From Epiperipatus broadwayi (taxonomy: Eukaryota; Onychophora; Udeonychophora; Euonychophora; Peripatidae), in the NCBI GenBank assembly GCA_028023455.1, contig JAQFVV010006215.1, positions 13,123,473 to 13,187,472 on the forward strand: DNA of 64,000 nucleotides, in the 5' to 3' direction. The notes beneath the pieces are model-generated. The model was not told the origin of the DNA, ran no database searches, and was given only the letters and a program-made list of their open reading frames with translations. Each line of letters opens with the position of its first letter. Positions within the stretch are counted from its first letter, which is position 1. The position numbers and the translations under genes were made by a program. This document shows positions 38,061 through 49,834 of this stretch, one piece after another.

Positions 38061-38306
38061 CAAAAGTTATTCTGTTGATAATATTAGTAAATTGCTTAAG
38101 AAAGATTTTTTATATATATATAAAACTGTGTTGATTATATTTAACTTGATAGTATTTTTAATTAATGATTTTTAAAATAAACATAAATATAACACAGATT
38201 TAAAAAGTTACCTTTAAGGTATATATAATTAAAAAAGAACATAATTGATATATTTTTTTGTGTAGTTTTTAACGTTTTTTTTTTTAATTACAATTTTTTA
38301 TTCTAG

Positions 38307-38399
38307 CCATACTCTTTATCTGCTTATCGGTCCAAACACGATAAATTAGCTTTTTTAGATGCAGCTATCAAAACCCATGATGGGAATATTATAACAGCG
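38307..38399 (+). CDS. VIPAS39: VIPAS39/SPE-39 homologue, exon 5
   Basis: This 93-nt exon (phase 0/0) has a TTTTATTCTAG acceptor and a GTAAGT donor. It encodes PYSLSAYRSKHDKLAFLDA then AIKTHDGNIITA. It corresponds to the most recognisable block of the family: SL..(F/Y)RS..DKL..L..A...HDGN.ITA, at the start of the Vps16-C-like helical region. SPE-39/VIPAR binds VPS33B in an endolysosomal complex related to HOPS/CORVET and acts in vesicle fusion and maturation. This exon is the main anchor for the gene assignment. Confidence 0.93.
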
Positions 38400-38781
38400 G
38401 TAAGTTTAGATTTTGAATTATTTTATATATTTTTTTAGTTCTCCTCTTCACGAATTTTATTTTAATAATTATCAAAAAATGAAATAAACATAATCCATTA
38501 TGGTTTTTTTTCATATAATCTATATGTAAAAAATACAAAATATCATTATATAAAACCTAACTATATATTTATAGTATTAATATAAAAAAGTCTTTTTTGG
38601 AAAGGATATTTTTTGCTTACCTGATTATATATGTAATCTATTTTAACCTTTTAATTTATATTAAAAGAGTTAAATTCTAACAAAACCCACTTTCTCTTTA
38701 CAATAGTGACACCTAGCACAAGTCGTAGTAATCAATGGATGCTAAAAGTTTTTGCAATATAATCCCTTTCTAGTGACTACT

Positions 38782-38841
38782 CATCCAATATCCCTAGACT
38801 AGTTTCTAGCTTATGGTTTTCATCAGTGAGGTGCTTTGGAT
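38782..38841 (-). ncRNA. Hammerhead-ribozyme-like motif, copy c
   Basis: On the minus strand CTGATGA (complement of 38820-38826) and GAAACTAGTC (complement of 38797-38806) are both intact. ATCCA/TGGAT and CCTCA/TAGGG form helix I with one mismatch. Stem II is degenerate. Confidence 0.55.
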
Positions 38842-39140
38842 TTGGGAGCAATGCCACTAGATCTTTAGTTATAATACACCAGCAGCCATCCACCTTTGTT
38901 TTAATGGTTTAATACCAATCCTAACTAAAGAATATTAGGGATTATGATTATTAGAAAACCAAAGTCACTAAAGCATGTACATGCTGAACTGGATTCAGAT
39001 CTGCATGACTAATCAAGTGAATTAGCTTAGATTGAAAACATTATTGTTTTCAGTTTGGACTCATAGCTTTTTATTTAAGTAGAAAGATAAAAGGTGGGTG
39101 CTAGAGTGTTCGATCCATAGATCTAGGTGCATTACTCTCA

Positions 39141-39200
39141 GATCCAAGGCTCCTCACAGATGAGAGCCATAAATTGGAAACTAGTCTGGGGATATTGGAT
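39141..39200 (+). ncRNA. Hammerhead-ribozyme-like motif, copy d
   Basis: CAGATGA (39157-39163) replaces CTGATGA, and GAAACTAGTC (39177-39186) is intact. CCTCA/TGGGG and ATCCA/TGGAT helix I pairing is fully conserved. The changed core base predicts an inactive copy. Confidence 0.5.
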
Positions 39201-39360
39201 GAGTAAACACTAGATAGGGATTTTGATGCACAAACTTTCTAGTATCCAGTGATTACTAAGATTTCCACTAGATGTCATTATTGTAGGGATAAAGTTGCTA
39301 TTGTTTTAACAGATTGTCTAAGCATATGAAATGGTGATCATATGAGGTTTTAGAAGGTTA

Positions 39361-40739
39361 AATTTTTTGATAAACAATAAAATGACTGTGAAAATCCAAC
39401 TTAAGCAGTGTTATTTTTAATTTAGAAATATTAAAAAATATATTCATCATCACTTTATTCTTAATCTATAGCAATTAAATTTCCTGATATTATGTAAAAA
39501 GCTAATAATAAGAATCTAACATTATAATATTATAAATATTTATATTTTATATATATTGCATAATTATTATGTTAATTAATACATTTTACTTTTGTTATAT
39601 TTGTAAATATTTGAATTGCTTTATCACAATTTTATTATTGATTTATTGTGCCATCTAGTTGCATGACATCTACTAGGATATATAAAGGGGATAGAATGAA
39701 GCTTTATTAATAAGTTAAAAAGGGAATTTCAATTAATTACTGATTAGTTATTGATATTCTGTCCCTATGGTCATGACACATTCAAAAAATCAATTAAAAT
39801 TTTATTTCTTCTTAGACTATGTGAACTGTAGTTATACACAATTATATTTTATATTCCTTTTATTTTTAAGAAATAAGGGTTTTTAAAAGTAAGAAACAGG
39901 TTGTTTGTTTTTTTTTTGTCTATAATTAAAATTTAAGAGGGAAGGCGTTGCCAAGCAACATTTTAAAATTGGAAAATGTATAACAATAGTAAAAGTAGGA
40001 AATCGTGGACTGGAAGTAATTTTAATTGTGTATTAAGTCTTAATTTAAGAAAAGTTATTCTGTTTTTTGAATTACAGTAATACTAGATTGAACAAGCTAT
40101 GTCATACAAATTTTTGGATTTGTGAGGAGCTAATCAGTAGAAAGTTAACACCTGCCAAGAGAAGGACAACTGAGCAACCCGAAGCCATACTAAGTTTGGA
40201 AACGTGAAACCAATAATCTGCAAGGTAGCTAAAATTGAACATTGAGAAGTTGTTTTCAACTGCTAAAATCATAGAAATCCAAGAATGCAGTTTAAAAATA
40301 TCTACTATGTATAGCTAGATGACCTCAGCATACATCTGCCATTATCGCTAACTACTCTATGTAGTGTGTGTTAATGAAATGTTGCTCTAACTAGTACAAC
40401 CATGCCTTTTCAAAATCAGTTGTTGAATAATCAACCATTAATCTAAAAAGTTAATTTTCCATTTATTGTTCTCAAATTTATTCATTTATGACTAGACATC
40501 TTCAAGGCTATTAAATATTTCATTAATTATGTTAGTTATATTATAAATAGATTATTTATTTAATACATTGATTTTTTTAGACAGGAGCTTTTCAAAAATA
40601 TAAAGAATTCTGTAGAGATTTCAACCAGGAGGTAGATTCGTTATTGATTTTATTAAGTCCTTCAATTGTTGTCTTACATACTTAGATTAGAAAGGCATTA
40701 TCTATATGTTAATGATTTGTGTTTGGTTATAACTATTTA
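39361..40739. other. Intron 5, nothing recognised
   Basis: AT-rich intronic sequence without recognisable repeats, exons or coding potential. Confidence 0.5.
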
Positions 40740-42975
40740 ATTTAGGGGTTGTTAAATTCCATTCTAAAGCAAATAAGTAAACAATCATGGGTGGACCTGA
40801 CTCTTGTGACAAGACTCCAGTAATGTCTAGAAAGATCAAATTCATCTGGTTTCATTGCTAGGTCTAGAAAAAAGAAAGTTATTTGAAGTCATAAGGAGTC
40901 CATTTTTTATATCATAATTTTTTGATTGATAGAAGAGTTTCTTTGTTGAGTATTCAGAAATAAGATCTTGATTTGATGCATGTATTAGATAGTAAAATTG
41001 TATCCTGAGTTAGTGATAAATCTGCTCTATGTAATATTTTTTCATACATTTCTGTGAGCAACGTATCTTTTGATACCTGTTGAAGGAATAAATGAGAAGA
41101 TGGGAAACCACTGTGAGAGAATAGACTTGAATGTGCCAGAAATATTTATCATAGTAATTTAAATTCATAATTAAATATCTATGAAAAATATTTAAGTTAC
41201 ACTCAAAAATATCCAGAAGTTAAGTAAACACTTTTTAACCAAAAGGATACAGTATTTAATATTAGAATGTGCTAGTTCTAAGTTTTAAACTGTTTTTAGA
41301 GATATTTGCATCAAAACTCCAAGTAGCACTTCCCACTTTTCCAAAGAGATTATTCCTAGAAATTATTGTAGATGTAATTCTTGGTAAATGAAGAGGATAA
41401 GTTAAATTATGGTCTAAAAGTTATTCCTAAATATAGTATAAGATTATGTTTCAGTTCATTGTTGCTGGAGATTATATTCAGCTAATGAGATGTTTTCTTG
41501 CTATTTAAATGATTGAGTGTAATGATTTTGGGCAATTTGAAATCGTCTTCACTCTTTGGAAAAATTCTTCCACTATTTCATATTAATAGTAAGAGACTTT
41601 TCTGTTTCTGGGAAGGATCTCTTTTGTGAATTTAAACTTATATCATCTTCATAGAAGAAATTTCTGCATTCAGTATCTGGAAGATTAATATATTAAGTAA
41701 AATAGATGAGAGAACTAAGTCCTATTGAAGATTTTTCTATAAAATTTTCTATTTGCTGCTTTTATTATATAGAGATGCTTGAATTTTTCTGTTGAATAGC
41801 ATTTTATCAAATAAACAATGTTTTTTTTTATATTTAAAAATTTTTAAAGTGTTTAAGACATCACTTTCTCAATCAGAATCATAAGCTATGATTAGATGAA
41901 TAAAGGTAGCAATCATTTTTAATTTAATTTGAAAGCTTTTTTCAATGAGAGTTATTAAAAATAAAACTTCTTCATAGAAGCTTTGTTAACCTGTCCTAAA
42001 GATAAATGTTTTTAAACTATTGTAGTTAAGAGTACTCTTTCAAAGAGCTTGTTAGAAACATATAATAATATTAGCTGCTAGATTTTTTTGAAAAAAATAA
42101 GATTTATTGGGTTTTAAAACTGCTATAGTTTCACTTTCAAGCTAAATTTTTGAAATAGTTTATGCATAAATAATGTTAGTGAATAGTTTTGCAACTACAG
42201 TTTGGCATTAAACCTTAAATTGTTTAGCTAGACTGAAAATATGTTATCATTCCTCTGCCTTTCTTGATTTCAGACAATTAAGTACAGGTTCAAGTGTCAA
42301 TGTGTACTGTTTTTTTATTAGACTGAGGTTATAGAATATTGTTTAAAGAGAAGTTTGTAGATATCTTCTAATGATGTTTTTTTTTTTTTGTTTTATCTGT
42401 TTTGAATTTAGAATTTTGATATATAAGGTGAACAATCTCATTAGAAATGTTAGTGGTAGTTCTTTTAGAAGTTATTTTTTCAACCAAATCTCATAAAATT
42501 TTGCTTTTCTATGAATTGTCTCCATTTTTCTTTTCTCTCATCATCATGATTGTCAGCATTTTCTAAATCTTTGATAAACAAAGATTTTGTTCCCAGAAGT
42601 GCTTTTGATATCGTCAAGGAATGGATTTTTGAGGCAGTTGTAATTATGAATTTATTAAAGCTGTCATAGCAGGAAAGGATGAGTGAGATTATCTTAATAT
42701 TTCTTTCTACATATTCAGTATAATGACTTAATCTTTTCTTAAATTTCATATTAGTCTATGTGGTTTTCAATTATGGGAATATGAATTTTAAGAGTAATAA
42801 CTTAGTTTATGTTAATTATGAAGGAAATGATCTAATATTTGAATATTAGCAGGTGATGATCAAACATTTTTAGTTGAAGCAAAATATGAAACAGGAATTG
42901 TCTTTTTAACCTTTATGCCCTGATGGAATGTTTTTTTCTTGATTGGCATAGTAAAGTATATATATATTGTTTAAA
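40740..42975 (-). mobile_element. Jockey-like LINE, decayed
   Basis: Read on the minus strand, the order is endonuclease C-terminal end (about 42975-42760), linker frame (42749-42480), RT, then C-terminal tail ending near 40740. The linker frame holds NMKFKKRLSHYTEY, SCYDSFNKFI and ERKEKWRQFIEKQNF, like the W-N-F-K-K...Y..F...(A)RR.RW......F segment of jockey-type proteins. RT pieces include FYEDDISLNSQKRS at about 41600-41660 (catalytic xxDD read as YEDD). The tail VTRVRSTHDCL near 40800 corresponds to the RLRTGVGR motif. Stops and frameshifts occur throughout. Confidence 0.7.
42480..42749 (-). pseudogene. Jockey-like ORF2, segment between endonuclease and RT
   Basis: This 89-codon frame is the longest surviving piece of the element. 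It keeps the ERKEKWRQFIEKQNFMRFG block that precedes the HSSRKAW-type motif in relatives, but the frame ends there. Confidence 0.65.
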
Positions 42976-43479
42976 ACCATTCATTCTAAAATTTGAAATT
43001 TTGCTTTATATCTTTAATTACATTTCACTAAATGTTATTATGAAATTGAAATCTCCAATAAATATAGAAAGAAAGAACTGGAAGAGGAGCATAATATCAG
43101 TTTACATTAGAAGGTTTGTAAATTCTGCATACATAAACATTATATATTTGTTTTGTGACATATTTCCAATAGAAGTTGCTTGCTTTCCTAAATTGTTTGA
43201 AATAAAGACAGCTGTACATATGTATTCTGTCAAGACTAATGTAAGATATGCATTATTATGGAATCTTTTGAAATGCTAATACATCATTTGTGATCTATAA
43301 TAATTTTTGTAGAGGATCTCTATTCTTGATTTTGATATCACCTCAATGTTTAAGAAGAGATTTTATTTGCAGCATTCAATATATGGTAATATGTTTTATC
43401 TTCTATTGTCTATAATTACTATACAGAAAAAGAATCAGAATTAAAACCAATTCTTTTTTTATGTTGCACTTCAAGTATA

Positions 43480-44489
43480 CAATAGTCAACTATGTTTAAA
43501 AATACATATATACAAGCAACAAAGATTACAAATTATAAAATTATCATAGAAAAGCCTTTTTCGGCAAATTATGTTTTTTGCCCTTTTCAATATGTCTTCA
43601 CGATTTAAAGCACATACAGTGACATCTATATCAATACATGAGAGAAGACAGATAAACAAATGGATATCTGACACAATCTATTATGTGAATTTTTTTCCTC
43701 AATTCTACTACAAAATTACTCTGTTATATATATTGAATGGATATATATCCACATATTAATTAATTAACTATCCATTCTTTATCCATTAACCACTTATTAT
43801 TTAACTTAATGGATGTTTTGTATATATTCATACAGTTGTTTTTATTATACATGATATAGTTTGTTTCATATATTTTATGTCTATTAACATTTTTAATATA
43901 ATCAAGAACACTTATATTATCAATAGCCAGACGTCAAAGCAATTGGGAGAAAGAGCTAAAGAACACAATGATGCTATTGCTAGGAAAGATGATAGATCTG
44001 CGTTATATGTTCATTATTTGCAGCATGGACATAAAATAAATTGTATTGATAATATAAGTGTTCTTGATTATATTAAAAATGTTAATAGACGTAAAATATA
44101 TGAAACAAACTATATCATGAATAATAAAAACAACTGTATGAATATATACAAAACATCCATTAAGTTAAATAATAAATGGTTAATGGATAAAGAATGGATA
44201 GTTAATTAATTAATATGTGGATATATATCCATTCAATATATATAACAGAATAATTTTGTAGTAGAATTGAGGGAAAAAATTCACATAATAGATCGTGTCA
44301 GATATCCATTTATTTATCTGTCTTCTCTCATGTATTGATATAGATGTCACTGTATGTGCTTTAAATCGTGGAGACATATTGAAAAGGGCAAAAAACATAA
44401 TTTGCCGAAAAAGGCTTTTCTATGATAATTTTATAATTTGTAATCTTTGTTGCTTGTATATATGTATTTTTAAACATAGTTGACTATTG
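43480..44489. repeat. 1-kb near-perfect palindrome with 447-bp arms
   Basis: 43480-43926 and 44044-44489 are reverse complements with only a few differences, around a 117-bp unique loop. The same 62-codon frame is readable in both arms on opposite strands (43486-43674 minus and 44295-44483 plus). The near identity implies a young or gene-converted structure. The loop and right arm encode a GIY-YIG-like segment of a Penelope-like element. Confidence 0.95.
43877..44209 (+). pseudogene. GIY-YIG endonuclease fragment of a Penelope-like element
   Basis: This 110-codon frame runs from the left arm through the loop into the right arm. TSKQLGERAKEHNDAIARKD matches the T...L..R..EH..AI...D helix of GIY-YIG domains of Penelope-like elements. 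SALYVHYLQHGHKINCIDN is the SAL..H...GH.I.....I segment, and RRKIYETNYI has the conserved R..YE..YI ending with its catalytic Glu. The N-terminal GIY...YIG strands are missing, so it is a fragment. In intact elements this nuclease nicks the target DNA for retrotransposition. Confidence 0.75.
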
Positions 44490-45534
44490 TCTATAATATA
44501 AGTTGCAAGCATCACATGATTTGGAAGTCTCGTCGATCACTAATTAATCATTTGATAGTAATCATTTTTAAAAAATGCAGCGATATCGTTATGCATACAA
44601 TTTAACATAATCATTACAAAATGTCTTTAGTGTTGATTAATGTTATGCAGAGATAGTGATATATCTACCATATCAATTGAAAATATTTTATTAATAGACC
44701 CATACATATAATTTTATCATAAAGATGGATTTCATTAAGATCGATATTTTTAAAGAAGTATTATGATATTATTGAATCTAAAAGAATTCTTCAATATTTG
44801 AGTTGGTTTTTTAAAAATAAATTTTAATAATTATCAAGCTTTTACATAACTTTGGCAGTAGAAAAATTGCTTAAAAAATTTATTACCAATCAACAGCTAA
44901 GTGCAAGCAGTCGTTTCTATTATTTCTCATACTATCAATCATCTGTTTACACTTATTGTGATAATTCTTACTTCAGTCTTTTTTTTCTTCATATAAATAT
45001 GCAAAATGCTAGCAATAATGAGTTTTTAAATCTAGATTTAAGACAGGATTTTCTCTTTGGAAATTATTGAATGTCTGGGTAATGACTCTCCTGCATTCTC
45101 ATAAATGGAAAATATTTTTTAAAAAAATCTAAAGTCTGGCTAATATCTAATATATTGTTCATAGCAATGGTGACAAAATTTTATTTTATTTTTAAAAAAT
45201 TGAAATATATACCCTTAATATCAATACATGGAATATGTGAATTTGGCTTGATATAGATTCTTGAAGACCTAAACATTGTTTAATAGTTGTAATTAAAAAC
45301 ATTGTTCATGGTTTAAGATTAATATAACTGCTTTTAATGAAATTCATTTTTCAGAGAGAGAAAATTTAATTGAATGGGAATTAGCTAAAAGTATTTTTGG
45401 AAATGCAGTTCATCAAGTGAAAGGACTCTACATAGTGTTCAATTCACTATTACATTTAATTTAATAAATTTTATTATTAAAATTCCTAGATATATCAGTG
45501 GAATACTAAGATTTTAAAAAGTAATTTGTACAGT
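44490..45534. other. Intron 5, nothing recognised
   Basis: AT-rich; the frame 44852-45070 has no supporting features. Confidence 0.5.
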
Positions 45535-46206
45535 AGTCATCATCATCATTTTCATCCATTATGAATCCGCTACTTCATGAAGTTCTTTCCAAGTTTAATC
45601 AAGTTTTTTTTAATCCAAGGTTTTTTTTTTTTGCTCATCACTCCAGAAAACTTTCTTAATTCAAATATCCATCTTGCATGTGGTCCCTTTTTAGGTCTTT
45701 TATAATTTCTTCAAATCCAGTTCAAGACTTCAATTATTCATCTACTGTCATTTTCTAGCAGTGTGTACAGCCCAACTGTAATGTTGTGAAAGATAGCTGT
45801 TTGTTTTTTTATCCACATATTTTGCTTTCAATTACTCTTAATTATTCCCATCATACACCTTTCCATCTGTCTTCTTTATGTTGCTCTTTTGTTAAATAGA
45901 TCCATTTATAAGAACTGGTAAAACACATCTATTAAAAGCCTTTTTTTTTTCACAACACATAGAATAAGATTTTTTTTTTTATTTCTACCAAAAACACTTC
46001 ATCCAAGTTTAATATTTTTTGTTCCTATCTATATTAATAACATAATCAAAGTATTTATAATTATTAACCTCTTCTAATTTATAATTATCAGCTTTTTTTT
46101 TTTTTAAATTTGTCAACTTACAGAAAATATATAAATCTGAGTTTTTTGCCATTAATTTTTGTATTTGTAGATTATGAAAAACATTTGATTCTATAAGAAT
46201 TTCCAT
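45535..46206 (-). mobile_element. RTE-like LINE 3' segment, sense on minus strand
   Basis: On the minus strand, NLQIQKLMAKNS (the K...K.M.N segment after the RT active site) is followed by ADNYKLEEVNNYKYFDYVIN, matching the E.V..YKYLG..I motif. Then come frame-shifted pieces of the C-terminal tail (KGPH.RW). The element ends in an ATGATG tail at 45535-45550. The 3' end is homologous to 1-262. Confidence 0.75.
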
Positions 46207-46620
46207 AGTGATTAAAGTTTTGGATTATCAAGACAAAGACTCAAAATATTATCATATTTTAAAGAATATTTATCAAAATGCAATGGCATTGGGAAATTAA
46301 GATAATTAACATTGATGTGGGTGTCTGTCATAATGATATTATATCTCTAAAACTTTATCCATCAGTTTTATGAAATGTAGTTTGTGGATTAATGGTAATC
46401 TAATGGAATAAAATTAATGGAGTTTATTTAAATCATCTAGATTTTATAGATGAAATCTACTTGTTTTTGCAAATAATGCTTCAGAACTTCAGCAAATGTT
46501 ACAAAAGTTTTATGCCACAATCGTATGTTTAAACAGAAAATCTATTATTTTTGTTTGATAATGTTACTGCATCAATTCCAGTAAAGTATTGACTTTTTTT
46601 TGGAATCTTTAAAATGTGTT
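46205..46620 (+). mobile_element. RTE-like LINE RT segment, inverted relative to its 3' part
   Basis: Plus-strand frames read IKVLDYQDKDSKYYHILKNIYQNA then a decayed INGNL/NHLRF-like part and FANNASELQQMLQKFY. This is the RT palm immediately upstream of the segment encoded on the minus strand at 45535-46206. The orientation flips at about 46205, as in a twin-primed 5' inversion. Confidence 0.7.
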
Positions 46621-47639
46621 TATAGACATAATAAATCTCTTCTATAAAATTATTGAAAATATCTGTATTGTTTTTTGAACTTGAATAGTGTTGTTATTAA
46701 AATTTTATACAACATATGAATTCATAATCACAAACATTTTACATGAAAAATTACTCTAAAAAAAACTTGATGTATCAACCTGTTTGAGAATTATGCTTAC
46801 TAAGAAGTATAAAAAAAGTCTATAATACTTGTGCACTTATAGATTAATGGATAGTTCATTGATTAAAATGCTTCAAGATTAAAATGGTATTGCCAGTAAA
46901 AAATGTATTCTACCCAAAACATAATGGTAGAAGGTTCATGTTTATTTTTTTAAAAACTACTACTACTCCTGTTAAGTTTTAACAATTGTTAAGCACTAAA
47001 ATTGTCATTTTGATTTTCAAGCTGGTCATGTTATTGAGGAATGAAATTCTCATAAAAAAATGTTGCATATTTGAGTAAGTTTGTATTTAGATTCACTAAA
47101 CAACCTGATTGTATTCTTAGAGACGTTTTAAAAAAAAAAAAGTGGCATTTTCTGTTCGGGAAAATAATAAAATGAATGATTGCAAAGAAGATATAGTCAT
47201 TTGCTGTTCATGGTCACTTTGAGTATTTTTTTATGTTGAAAAAAAAAAAAAAGTTACAAAAAAAATTTAAATGGTCATATTTGAACAAATGGAGGAAATA
47301 CTTTGATTTTTTTTTGACAGTATATGTCAATATATCTATCCTATTGATTAATTTATTCTGAGTTACCAAGTTTGATGTGTTTAAAACTGTCTTTTATAGT
47401 TTTATAAACAGAAAGACTGTGAGTCCTAATGAGATATTGTGGAGAACTTAAGAAAATATGATATCATATGTTGGTTTTACATTATTGGAACTTTTTTAAA
47501 AAAAGTACATGGATCCATAAATTCATTACTAATCTGATCTTCAAAAATAAAGGGATAGAAAAAAATTACAATAATATCATTATTATCTACTACAGAAGTA
47601 CTTGAATGTTTTATTAAATCAAGATGTATTAGAGTTATA
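46621..47639. other. Intron 5, no firm element
   Basis: AT-rich. A short SFINRKTVSPNEILWRTL-like translation near 47390-47450 may be another LINE scrap but is too short to support. Confidence 0.4.
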
Positions 47640-48290
47640 ATATAAAGAAGGTAAATCATGCACTTTTACAAATTTATGTTTACTTGCCTGTGAGCATCAG
47701 TTTAAAAAGCATAAGTGGACCACTTATGCTTAGAGCTGAGGGTTTTAACCTATTGTGTGCCTGAATTATAACTTATTAAATAAAGTATATAAACTTAATC
47801 ATTCTGTAGCACGAGAGAGATAGAAACTCATTTTTAATCACCACTGTTTAGAAATAAGTAGTGAATTTTACTGTAATAAATAATCTATTTGTATGACTGT
47901 GTATGTAATATAAAGAAGGTAACAAACTTCTGGTCATGTGATTTTGTTTTTTAAACTGACATCCATGGGTGAGTGCACATAAATTTGTAAAAGCACATGA
48001 TTGGAGAATAGTGCTATATAAATAGGCTATTTATTATAGTAAAATTTAAAATTCAATACTTATTTCTAATCACAGGTGATTAAAAATAGATTCTATTTCT
48101 CTCCTGCAACAGAATGAATAAATATATAGAATTCATTTATTAAGTTATAATTCAGGCACACAATAGGTTAAAGCTCTAAGCATAAGGGGTCCACTTATGC
48201 TTTTAAACTGTTGTTCATGGGCAAATGCATGTAAATTCTTAAAGGTGTACAAGTGGAAATTTATCTTCTTTATATTATATACTAGTCAGC
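47640..48290. repeat. Foldback repeat, arms about 240 bp, with partial third copy
   Basis: 47640-47880 is the diverged reverse complement of about 48040-48290. Landmarks are TGTGTGCCTGAATTATAACT and AAGCATAAGTGGACCACTT with their complements. A partial third copy lies in the centre (TATAAAGAAGGTAACAAACT), and CTATATAAATAGRCTATTTA occurs twice. The family is unknown. Confidence 0.8.
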
Positions 48291-48344
48291 ACTATATAAA
48301 TAGACTATTTATTAGAGTTATAGTTTTTGTTGGTAGGCAAATGC

Positions 48345-48800
48345 AAGTTTTATTTATTGAAGGTGTTTGATTCAGTTAACTAAGATGGTTTGTGGAAATG
48401 TTTGAAAATGAAATGTTAGTATGAAATGAGGAAACATTATTATTCATCGTGGAAAGTTTTAGGCATTTGAAAAAGAAATTGTGTTTAACATTGTTGTGCA
48501 CTAGCTTTAATTTTTTGTTTTTCATTTTTATGATACTGATAATTAAAACAATGTATAGCAGCTTCTTAAAACAGATATTGAACTACAATGTAGTCGATAG
48601 TTAGGATTTTTAACTAAAAGCCTAAACATCACTTTAATTAGTTTTTAGATTTACTATATAATGATATTTATCTATTCTTGCTAATTCAAAGATTAATTTA
48701 TAAAATGTTCTTAATGGTTTGAATACAACCCATAAATAATTCGATTTTATAATTAATTTTCATAAAACTAAGATATTTTATTAGCTAGTGATGGGTAAAA
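48345..48800 (+). mobile_element. LINE reverse transcriptase remnant
   Basis: Broken frames read YLLKVFDSVN.DGLWKCL (KAFDSV..D.LW motif with catalytic Asp). After a gap come LLYNDIYLFLLIQRLIYKM and FDFIINFHKTKI, corresponding to LLYADD...L......L.........F.L.IN..KTK. The xxDD box is degraded to YNDI. Confidence 0.6.
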
Positions 48801-49834
48801 AATTATCAAATTTTTGGTTACATTGTTATCAACTTTAGAAACAGAATAAATATTTTGATAATTTTTTGAATTATGAAATATAATGTTTTATTATAGGAAT
48901 GTCATGTCATTATTTAGTTTTAGTAATTATAGTATTATGATAAAATACTATATTTGTTAAATATGTAAAAGAATTTGTGATTTATGAATTGGTTTGTCTG
49001 GCATTGCAAAACTCATTTTAAACTTAACTTCTTTTTTTTTTTTTTAATCTCTCTCGCTCTCTTATGTGGTGTAAAGCTAAATGTGCTTAGGCAATAATAA
49101 ATTAAAATCAATCATCTATCACATGTAATGCACATGTCACTTGGCTTTTACTAGCTATGGAAAGTCCTCTCTTCCTTGTTTTTAATGCTTCTTTTGTATG
49201 TGAGTGTGTTTTTTAATTGTATTTTGGCAATCATGATTATTCTATATAATTTTCTTTGATATCAATATATGATGATGAAGTAAAGTGCTACATTACTAGG
49301 GATTCTTAATTTTTTTCACAGGACATGTGCATGCTGATTTGGACAGGTTTATTTTTATCTAGTTTTATTTTTTATTAGATATTTTCTCAGACAAACTACT
49401 AATTTTTCTTAATGATTTTTTTAAACACAGTCTTTTTTCCCTCATCTCTTGCAATTTAGTGATTTATGTAATTTGCTAATTTCTTACTCCATCCCAGTTC
49501 ACTTCTTTTTTGTATAAATTGACTAAACAAAAAATGGGATGAGTTGCATAGCTTCTTTTGTAGAATTGACAATTCTTTCATAAATTATCTTAACACTATT
49601 TATCCAAGTATGTTTTATTTCTTTTTTTAATATTCTTATATGGATCATTAGCATGATCCCACATTGTCCTTTATTCCTTATACATGAAAATATAAACTAT
49701 TCAGTGAAATTCCATTAAAGATCCAGTAGGCTAGAAAACAAACTATCACATGCTTTTTGTACAAATCTATCTATCACATCCATAAACATTAACATACTTT
49801 TAAAATCATAATAAAGATATAAACATAAAGTACC
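48801..49834. other. Intron 5, nothing recognised
   Basis: AT-rich non-coding sequence with no assignable element. Confidence 0.5.

Larger units (their letters stand above)
38700..39360. repeat. Second inverted pair of the hammerhead-bearing repeat
   Basis: A minus-oriented unit (38700-38930) and a plus-oriented unit (about 38935-39360) of the family at 26095-27125 lie back to back. Landmarks include CATCCAATATCCCTAGACTA on the left and TAGTCTGGGGATATTGGATG on the right. The arms are more diverged than in the first pair, suggesting an older insertion. It starts 300 bp after exon 5. Confidence 0.75.

Noticed and set aside
43486-43674. 62-codon frame repeated as 44295-44483 on the other strand, looking like a conserved small protein
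   Set aside because: Both are simply the two arms of the palindrome; the duplication is structural and the composition shows no domain.
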